In this document: positions 6,283 through 11,060 of the stretch, in pieces
Layout: the number at the start of each line of letters is the position of its first letter
How positions within the stretch are numbered: position 1 is the first letter of the stretch
Origin: Helicobacteraceae bacterium
GTDB lineage: Bacteria > Campylobacterota > Campylobacteria > Campylobacterales > Sulfurimonadaceae
Assembly (NCBI GenBank): GCA_027081565.1
Contig: JALWKG010000316.1
Coordinates: 1-11,060, forward strand
Direction: 5' to 3'
Length of the DNA: 11,060 nt
Notes under the pieces: generated by a model
What the model saw: the letters and a program-made list of their open reading frames with translations, nothing else
The model's database searches: none
What the model was told of the DNA's origin: nothing
Program-made: the position numbers and the translations under genes

Positions 6283-8265
6283 ATGTTAGCACGGCTTTTT
6301 GAACCTGTACGCAAAGTATTTCAAAGGGTCTCTCCCGGATATAAAAATGGCCTCTTTATTTTAGGCGCACTCTCATTGATGGTGGGATTTGGCCTGGAAG
6401 GTTACTATTTTGATAGTCAAAATCTTCTACTCCTTTATCTACTGATCTTTCTATTACTTTTATGGGTCTATCTCTACAGTGCAAACATCTATCATCTTCA
6501 GAGGAGTCTCTCCTTACTGAAAAAGAGTCTTTTAGAAGTCTCAAGAGGACGTTACAGTAGACGTATCGAAGCTCTGTCTATACCAGAGTGTGCATTTATT
6601 CATGAAGATATTAATAACATCTTATGTACTTTAGACAAAAAAAATACCTTTTTGCAAGAGTATAAAAAAGTGGTTGATGCCAGTGCCCTTTTAGTCAAGA
6701 CTGATGTCCATGGGAAGATCACCTATGTCAACAAAGCTTATGAGCATCTGAGCGGGTACAGCTTGGTTGAACTCAAAGGCAATTCCCATGCTTTGATCCG
6801 TTCTCAAGCCACTACAAATGTCTACTTGGAAGCATTTTGGAATAAAATTTTAAATAAAGAGGTCTTTACCGGTGAGTTTGAGAACCAAGCTAAAAATGGC
6901 GAGACCTTCTTTGTAGAGTCAACAGTAGTTCCCATTGTCGATGAAGCAGGAGAGATCTTTGAGTTCATCTCTATTATGTTTGATATTACTGAACATAAAA
7001 AACAGGCCTTGGCACTAGAAGAACAACTCTACATCGATACCTTGACGGGGTTGCCTAACCGTAAAGCACTGCATGATGCTATAGAGATGCATTATTCACA
7101 CAAACTGATGTTGATCAACATAGACAGCTTTAGTACGATCAACACGATCTATGGAGAAGCGGTAGGTGATGGCGTGATCGTTGCCTTGGGCGAAAAGCTA
7201 AAAAAGTTGGTGAATAGAGAGAGTTTGACACTCTATTATCATGGGGGTGATGAATTTGCTGTTTTGGCAGATGAAAAAACGCCTTCTGACTTTTTTAAAG
7301 AGGACACCATCTTAATAGCCCATCAACTCAACCCCATAGAGTTAGTGAGTCATTCACATAACATCAACGTACGGGTTCGTATAGGAGTGGCTCAAGGAAC
7401 AAAAAGTGGTAACCATCGTTCACTGATATCCATGGCCTCACTGGCTATGAGAGAGGCCCAGAAATCTAAGCAAGCCTATGCCTTTTACTCTGCGGTGGAT
7501 GATGATGTCTTGCATTTGGAACAGAACCTTTTGACTTTAGAAATAGTAGAAGAGGCCTTGAAGTATCAAGGAGTCAAGTTACATTTTCAAGCGATCGCCA
7601 ACACTAAAAAGCACGAGGTCGAGAAGTTTGAGGCCTTGGTCCGTATTGTGGACAGAGAGGGTGTGATGCACTACCCTAACAGTTTTATAGAGATCGCCAA
7701 AGGGGCGCGACTCTACAGTAAACTTTCCAGAGAGGTCTTTCGACAGACCTTGGAAGCGGCACAGAAAAATCCTCTTTATGAGTTCTCTTTTAACATAGAG
7801 ATGTCTGATATCTTGGATGCAAGGACTCGACGCTATATCTTGGAAAGCCTGCGTGCATCTCACTGTGCTGAGCGTATTGTGTTTGAGTTGGTGGAGTCAG
7901 AGGCTTTGGAGAACAATGATGTGGTCTTCCACTTTTTTCAACTTATTAAAGCAGAGGGTTCAAAGATCGCAATAGATGATTTTGGAAGCGGCTACTCTAA
8001 TTACGCGTACCTTATGAAACTGGGTGTCGATATAGTCAAGATAGATGGCTCTTTAGTTGCTGGTATCACGACGAACCTTGACAACAAGAGGATCGTGATG
8101 TCTATTATTAACATCATTCATGAACTGGGGATGCAAGTCGTGACAGAGTATATAGAAAACAAAGAGACTTATCAGATGGTACTGCTTCTAGGTGCTGATT
8201 ATGCTCAAGGTCATTTTATAGAGAAGGCTACGGGTATTGATGCCAGTTCGCTATTGGCACAATAG
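6283..8265 (+). CDS. Membrane PAS-GGDEF-EAL protein, probable c-di-GMP phosphodiesterase
   Basis: This 660-residue protein has two membrane helices close together (about 23-40 and 47-65), a linker, a PAS domain (about 122-238), a GGDEF domain (about 250-410) and an EAL domain (about 425-655). GGDEF (321-325) and DTLTGLPNR are intact and D281 is present, but the arginine normally two residues before GGDEF is Tyr (Y319), and the RxxD inhibitory site reads RESL. In the EAL domain every catalytic position I can check is kept: E450, N504, E535, D565, D566, K586, E622 and Q642. It is therefore most likely a phosphodiesterase that turns c-di-GMP into pGpG, with the GGDEF part perhaps a GTP-binding regulator; weak cyclase activity is not excluded. 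An AAGG ribosome site overlaps the exbD stop and the gap is 2 bases. It closes the operon, and its stop abuts a convergent gene. Confidence 0.93.
   Translation: MLARLFEPVRKVFQRVSPGYKNGLFILGALSLMVGFGLEGYYFDSQNLLLLYLLIFLLLLWVYLYSANIYHLQRSLSLLKKSLLEVSRGRYSRRIEALSIPECAFIHEDINNILCTLDKKNTFLQEYKKVVDASALLVKTDVHGKITYVNKAYEHLSGYSLVELKGNSHALIRSQATTNVYLEAFWNKILNKEVFTGEFENQAKNGETFFVESTVVPIVDEAGEIFEFISIMFDITEHKKQALALEEQLYIDTLTGLPNRKALHDAIEMHYSHKLMLINIDSFSTINTIYGEAVGDGVIVALGEKLKKLVNRESLTLYYHGGDEFAVLADEKTPSDFFKEDTILIAHQLNPIELVSHSHNINVRVRIGVAQGTKSGNHRSLISMASLAMREAQKSKQAYAFYSAVDDDVLHLEQNLLTLEIVEEALKYQGVKLHFQAIANTKKHEVEKFEALVRIVDREGVMHYPNSFIEIAKGARLYSKLSREVFRQTLEAAQKNPLYEFSFNIEMSDILDARTRRYILESLRASHCAERIVFELVESEALENNDVVFHFFQLIKAEGSKIAIDDFGSGYSNYAYLMKLGVDIVKIDGSLVAGITTNLDNKRIVMSIINIIHELGMQVVTEYIENKETYQMVLLLGADYAQGHFIEKATGIDASSLLAQ
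8241..8259. terminator. Small hairpin at the end of the operon, possible terminator
   Basis: TGCCA (8241-8245) pairs with TGGCA (8255-8259), extended by a G-T pair (8246/8254), inside the last codons of the GGDEF-EAL gene. The sequence after it (CAATAGTTATTT) is only weakly T-rich. It is the only stem I see at this zero-gap convergent junction, so it may help end transcription from either side, but the evidence is thin. Confidence 0.25.
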
Positions 8266-9084
8266 TTATTTGAAATTTATAACACCACCTACAAAGATTC
8301 CTTTGTATGACATGTCTCCTGTGACATTTTCAACATCGCTACCTTGAAGACTAAAGTATTGTTCTCTATAACCAAACTCTAAACCACCACTTGTTTCTTT
8401 ATCAAAATCAAATATAAGATCCATTTTAAGCTGCCAGTCATACATCTGTGAGTCTCCAAAGAGGTAGGCTTTTGCATGGCCTTCAAATCCTATATTAATT
8501 GATGGGATATCGTAACGTGAGGTTAGGTACGCATTGGGAGCACCAGAATTATCTCTGTCTCCAAACTGCATACCAGGGACATAGTGAATGTCCATAATAT
8601 AGACATAGTCAAAATATTTGTAACCAATTCCAGCACCAATACTGGGAAAAGCTCTTTTTTCAAAGAACTCATAATATAAAGAGAGATCATAAATATTCTG
8701 TTGAAGGTAACTGTTCCAGTTTTGGTCATTGAGATCGATAATGCCATTATTATTGATATAATCGTCAATAAATTTTTGAATATTAGGGTCAGCGCTTTCT
8801 AAATGGGCTTTTGAGTCCCCTTCTAATACCATTTTTGTATATTCAAAGCGTATTTTAGGAAGCTTATTGTTTTTTAGATTAACGATCCCCCAAAGATAAA
8901 ACTGTGAATCAGTACTAAGATCAGCATTGGCATAAGAATTTTCAAAACTTTCTTGTACGTATACAATTTTACCTTTAGCCCCTGTAAAGTAAGAACCAAC
9001 ACCCATTTTATAATCAAGATCATAGGCATAAGAAGATGTTATATAGAGTAGTGAAAACAGTGGTAACAATCTTCTCATCGACAT
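8266..9084 (-). CDS. Outer-membrane beta-barrel-type protein with signal peptide
   Basis: The 272 residues begin with a clear signal peptide (MSMRRLLPLFSLLYITSSYA, cut probable before YDLD) and then show many alternating aromatic/polar strands rich in Tyr, Phe, Gly and Asp, ending in GGVINFK, with a near-terminal Phe as in barrel proteins. The LPKIRFEYTKM stretch and the closing pattern resemble the TIGR04219 family of outer-membrane barrels, but I recall that family only in outline. Function is unknown. The ATG at 9084 is two codons before a second possible ATG at 9078, and the ribosome site is weak. The gene appears more AT-rich than the + strand operon. Its stop touches the stop of the GGDEF-EAL gene with no intervening base, and its promoter region is shared with the divergent START-domain gene. 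Confidence 0.85.
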   Translation of the reverse strand: MSMRRLLPLFSLLYITSSYAYDLDYKMGVGSYFTGAKGKIVYVQESFENSYANADLSTDSQFYLWGIVNLKNNKLPKIRFEYTKMVLEGDSKAHLESADPNIQKFIDDYINNNGIIDLNDQNWNSYLQQNIYDLSLYYEFFEKRAFPSIGAGIGYKYFDYVYIMDIHYVPGMQFGDRDNSGAPNAYLTSRYDIPSINIGFEGHAKAYLFGDSQMYDWQLKMDLIFDFDKETSGGLEFGYREQYFSLQGSDVENVTGDMSYKGIFVGGVINFK

Positions 9085-9099
9085 CCATTTCTATAAAGT

Positions 9100-9115
9100 A
9101 TATAACGTATTATAT
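9100..9115 (-). promoter_or_regulatory. -10 box of the outer-membrane protein gene within an inverted repeat
   Basis: Read on the - strand, TATAAT occupies 9114-9109, giving a leader of about 18 bases before the ATG at 9084. It lies in a 6-base inverted repeat ATATAA-CGTA-TTATAT (9100-9115). The stretch is AT-rich, so the repeat may be chance. No -35 box is seen. Confidence 0.45.
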
Positions 9116-9194
9116 CGCTCTAGTTTATAACTTCATGTAAAAGTAGTGAAACTTTTGATGTGTGTTAATCTATATTACTCAAAAAGTGTCATGT

Positions 9195-9200
9195 TATAAT
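9195..9200 (+). promoter_or_regulatory. -10 box of the START-domain gene, very close to the ATG
   Basis: A perfect TATAAT ends 6 bases before the ATG at 9207, and there is no ribosome site. This repeats the geometry seen before tonB and suggests a leaderless mRNA. An inverted repeat AAAAGT/ACTTTT (9139-9144/9151-9156) lies upstream between the two divergent promoters and might bind a regulator. Confidence 0.55.
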
Positions 9201-9206
9201 CATAGT

Positions 9207-9890
9207 ATGAAAACAATATTTTGGATAATACTTATTACCTTAGAACTCTTGGCCACACCTTGGCACCTAGAAAAAGATGATGATGGTATTACAGTTTATA
9301 CTCGAGAAGTTACTGGTTCGGAATTTTTAGAGTTTAAGGGGATCGTTGAGGTCAATGCTTCGGTAGATGCAGTGGTGGCTTTTCTTTATGATACGGAGCG
9401 TACAGCAGAGTGGATCCATGATTGTAATTTTGGTATGACATTGGAAGAGGTGGATTTTAGAGACAACTACATCTACCAGACATTTGATCTACCTTTTCCT
9501 GCCAGTGACCGTGCACTTATACTGCACTCTACCTTGATCTATACACTAGAAGGTGCACGTCTAGACTCTGTAGCTGCAAGCGATTTTTGTAAGGATCGAG
9601 AGACAGAGCGGTGTCAAAGGGTAATCCAAAACAAGATGTTAATGATCACAAAATCCAAGGGAAGCTATAGTATGATCAAAACGGGTACCTCTAAAACAAA
9701 GATCATCTGGCAGCTGCATACAGAACCTGGAGGTTATATCCCCACTTGGTTGGCCAATGCCCTTGTTGTGGACCTTCCTCTTTATTCCCTTGCAAAACTT
9801 AGAGAGATGGTCTTAGAACCTAGATATTATAAGATGACGCGAAGAGAACTCGAGCGGTTATGGTCACAAGAGTATAAAGCATTTCATTAA
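9207..9890 (+). CDS. Secreted START-domain (SRPBCC) lipid-binding-like protein
   Basis: The 227 residues begin with a hydrophobic signal sequence (MKTIFWIILITLELLA) and continue as one START-type domain. Visible signatures are the opening WHLEKDDDGITVYTRE, a DTERTAEWI helix, the central LPFPASDRALIL and the GGYIPTWLANALVVDLP stretch leading to the C-terminal helix. START domains hold lipids or other hydrophobic ligands in a deep pocket; the bacterial exported versions are mostly uncharacterised, so the ligand is unknown. Three cysteines (C73, C128, C136) could give a disulfide in the periplasm, with C128-C136 in a loop (DFCKDRETERC) that looks inserted. An upstream TTG at 9162 in the same frame would spoil the signal peptide, so the ATG at 9207 is preferred even though it lacks a ribosome site. 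It is divergent from the outer-membrane protein gene. Confidence 0.88.
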   Translation: MKTIFWIILITLELLATPWHLEKDDDGITVYTREVTGSEFLEFKGIVEVNASVDAVVAFLYDTERTAEWIHDCNFGMTLEEVDFRDNYIYQTFDLPFPASDRALILHSTLIYTLEGARLDSVAASDFCKDRETERCQRVIQNKMLMITKSKGSYSMIKTGTSKTKIIWQLHTEPGGYIPTWLANALVVDLPLYSLAKLREMVLEPRYYKMTRRELERLWSQEYKAFH

Positions 9891-9926
9891 AGAAGAGAGG
9901 ATCAGGTTCTTTAGAGGTATGTTTAA

Positions 9927-9948
9927 GTCATATCCGTAAAAATATGAC
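9927..9948. promoter_or_regulatory. Perfect 7-base inverted repeat, operator candidate
   Basis: GTCATAT (9927-9933) and ATATGAC (9942-9948) are separated by 8 bases. The repeat lies 11 bases upstream of a TATGAT -10 box, so it covers the -35 region of the small gene that follows. It could be a binding site for a dimeric regulator, or less likely a weak terminator for the START-domain gene, since no T-run follows. Confidence 0.4.
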
Positions 9949-9958
9949 ATTTAGTACG

Positions 9959-9964
9959 TATGAT
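9959..9964 (+). promoter_or_regulatory. -10 box for the 56-codon gene
   Basis: TATGAT matches the -10 consensus at five of six positions and gives a leader of roughly 15 bases. The ribosome site AAGGA is at 9978-9982, five bases from the ATG at 9987. Confidence 0.4.
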
Positions 9965-9986
9965 AGTTACTTAAAAAAGGAAAAAA

Positions 9987-10157
9987 ATGCAGTGGCGAAT
10001 GACCTATAATAATATTGGTGGTGCGGCCTGTTCGGCGCGTGGTATTGCACACAGAACAACAAAAGAGGAACTTGAAGCCTTAGCCATAGCACTAAAAGGT
10101 AAAATCGAAAATATTAAAATAGAAGAGGTTCAAAGTTCTCTGCAAAAGGATAGTTGA
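9987..10157 (+). CDS. Small conserved-looking protein of 56 residues, function unknown
   Basis: An ATG with a strong AAGGA ribosome site opens a 56-codon frame ending in TGA at 10155-10157. The N-terminal half has a compact WRMTYNNIGGAACSARG stretch with one Cys (C15) and Gly pairs; the C-terminal half (about 24-50) is a predicted charged amphipathic helix (TTKEELEALAIALKGKIENI). There is no signal peptide or membrane segment, so it should be cytoplasmic. I do not recognise a family. Support for it being real comes from the ribosome site, the -10 box upstream and an amino-acid content typical of a protein rather than of random AT-rich DNA. The next short frame begins within its stop codon. 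A role linked to the following Nudix hydrolase is possible but unproven. Confidence 0.65.
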   Translation: MQWRMTYNNIGGAACSARGIAHRTTKEELEALAIALKGKIENIKIEEVQSSLQKDS

Positions 10158-10240
10158 TGCAAAGTCTGAAAGTAGTGATTAAAAAGGTCTGTCTTATTGC
10201 TTTTCAAGATAGAGGGTGTGCTTACCTTTGGGTGTATTAG
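10157..10240 (+). CDS. Possible 27-codon ORF coupled to both neighbours
   Basis: The ATG shares one base with the stop of the 56-codon gene (TGATG) and the TAG ends 2 bases before the most likely Nudix ATG. The product would start MQSLKVVIKKVCLIAFQDRG and end in an aromatic tail (AYLWVY). No ribosome site is evident, so translation would depend on ribosomes finishing the preceding gene. It may be a real micro-protein, a coupling device, or simply the gap between two genes. I see no known family. Confidence 0.3.
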   Translation: MQSLKVVIKKVCLIAFQDRGCAYLWVY

Positions 10241-10242
10241 AG

Positions 10243-10677
10243 ATGGCTATAGAGACTCCTTTTATTACAGCAGATGGGATCGTAGAGATCTATTGGGAAG
10301 ATCAGTTTCAGGGTATTGTTCTTATTGATAGGTTGAACCCTCCGCATGGTACTGCACTTCCCGGTGGGTTTATGGACAGAGGTGAGACCATAGAACGGTG
10401 TCTTCAACGTGAGATGCAAGAGGAGATCGGACTTGATGTTGAGATCATCACACTTTTGGGACTCTATTCAGACCCCAGTCGTGATCCACGTTTTCATACG
10501 GTCTCTGCGGTTTACATCTGTCGTGCAGATGCTTATCCTAGGGCAGGAGATGATGCTAAGAGCACCAAGGTTGTATCTTTAGATGCTTTAAATCAAGAGC
10601 AGCTTGTTTTTGACCATGCCAAGATCATAGACGATTATCTACAGTATAAAGTTTGCCAAAATGATCAACACAAGTGA
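10243..10677 (+). CDS. Nudix hydrolase
   Basis: Nudix enzymes hydrolyse nucleoside diphosphates linked to another group, such as oxidised nucleotides, NADH, ADP-ribose or nucleotide sugars, using divalent metal. A perfect Nudix box (G-x5-E-x7-REUxEExGU) is present: GGFMDRGE followed by REMQEEIGL, with the metal-binding REMQEE helix intact. The 144-residue length is that of a minimal single-domain enzyme. The substrate is unknown. The ATG at 10243 is preferred over an in-frame GTG at 10216 because the MxxxTPFxTxDGIxEIY start matches epsilonproteobacterial homologues as I remember them and the extra nine residues look unconserved. A good ribosome site is missing, which fits coupling to the upstream short frames. 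Its last 53 bases overlap the convergent metallopeptidase gene. Confidence 0.93.
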   Translation: MAIETPFITADGIVEIYWEDQFQGIVLIDRLNPPHGTALPGGFMDRGETIERCLQREMQEEIGLDVEIITLLGLYSDPSRDPRFHTVSAVYICRADAYPRAGDDAKSTKVVSLDALNQEQLVFDHAKIIDDYLQYKVCQNDQHK

Positions 10678-11060
10678 GATAGAGACGGGTGTCGAACTCT
10701 AGTTGATGGTAGTGTGGTTCCATATGTTCGCAGAGTTTGTAAAAGGCTTTGTTGTGTGCTTTTTCTTTAAGGTGTGCCAGTTCATGCACCACGATCATCC
10801 GTAAAAAGGCCTCAGGAACATTTTTAAACATCGAAGCAACACGGATCTCATTTTTACTTTTGAGTTTGTTGCCTTGGACTCTTGAGGCAAAGGTGTGCAT
10901 GCCTAAGGCGTTGTTGATGACGTGTATCTTCCCATCGTAAAGTACTTTACTGAGAGGTTGGCTCTTTTTGATAAAAGTACTTTTGATCTCTTGTGTATAG
11001 TCATAGAGCTTTTTGTCTGTTTTGTAACTGTGGGAGGCAGGGTACTTCTCTAAGATAAAG
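10625..11060 (-). CDS. YgjP-type (DUF45/M48-like) zinc metallopeptidase, 3' part
   Basis: On the - strand the frame is open from the window edge to a TGA at 10627-10625, giving 145 codons without a start, so the N-terminus lies to the right of the window. The sequence has the zincin motif HELAH (bases 10786-10772) preceded by MIVV and followed by LKEKAHNKAFYKLCEHMEP, the pattern of YgjP-like metallopeptidases, where the second-helix His is the likely third zinc ligand. An ATG at 10900 is internal, since homologous-looking sequence (KVLYDGKIHVINNALGMH) continues upstream of it. Family members are cytoplasmic and often sit near restriction or housekeeping genes; their natural substrates are poorly known. 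The 3' end overlaps the Nudix gene by 53 bases, tail to tail. Confidence 0.9.
   Translation of the reverse strand, partial: FILEKYPASHSYKTDKKLYDYTQEIKSTFIKKSQPLSKVLYDGKIHVINNALGMHTFASRVQGNKLKSKNEIRVASMFKNVPEAFLRMIVVHELAHLKEKAHNKAFYKLCEHMEPHYHQLEFDTRLYLTCVDHFGKLYTVDNRL

Noticed and set aside
5819..6292. 157-codon - strand frame opposite exbD
   Set aside because: It is antisense to the well-supported exbB/exbD coding sequence and has no recognisable protein features.

Overview
The window looks like chromosome from a Campylobacterota (epsilonproteobacterial) species, probably of the Sulfurovum/Sulfurimonas type. This rests on moderate GC, dense same-strand gene packing, TATAAT-like -10 boxes without recognisable -35 boxes, a short ExbB, a PyrC of the E. 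coli class, and a Nudix protein with a typical epsilon-type N-terminus. The genus is an inference from protein style; no rRNA or other marker is present. No mobile element, CRISPR array or tRNA was seen, and no gene-free stretch exceeds 300 bases (the longest is 167 bases, 124-290).

Layout. The window opens in the last 40 codons of a P-II nitrogen regulator (1-123), followed by a long imperfect hairpin. A tonB gene follows (291-1082), with a TATAAT box so close to its ATG that the mRNA may be leaderless. From 1182 to 8265 eight genes run on the + strand with gaps of 0-11 bases or small overlaps, apparently one operon from a TATAAT box at 1150-1155: phosphomannomutase/phosphoglucomutase, a small four-helix membrane protein, dihydroorotase (pyrC), an OmpR-type response regulator, a histidine kinase with almost no periplasmic part, exbB, exbD, and a membrane PAS-GGDEF-EAL protein. 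A - strand outer-membrane-type protein (9084-8266) abuts the end of this operon. A + strand START-domain lipid-binding protein (9207-9890), again with a TATAAT box 6 bases before its ATG, is transcribed divergently. Then come an unannotated 56-codon gene (9987-10157), a possible 27-codon ORF (10157-10240), a Nudix hydrolase (10243-10677), and on the - strand the 3' part of a YgjP-type zinc metallopeptidase (11060-10625) whose end overlaps the Nudix gene.

How it may work together. TonB with ExbB and ExbD forms the proton-driven motor that powers outer-membrane receptors; here tonB sits one transcription unit upstream of exbBD. exbBD are wedged between a two-component pair and a c-di-GMP protein with no usable gap, so signal input, envelope energisation and c-di-GMP turnover would be co-expressed with sugar-nucleotide and pyrimidine synthesis genes. 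This arrangement is the most interesting feature of the window. Functional coupling is an inference from gene order only.
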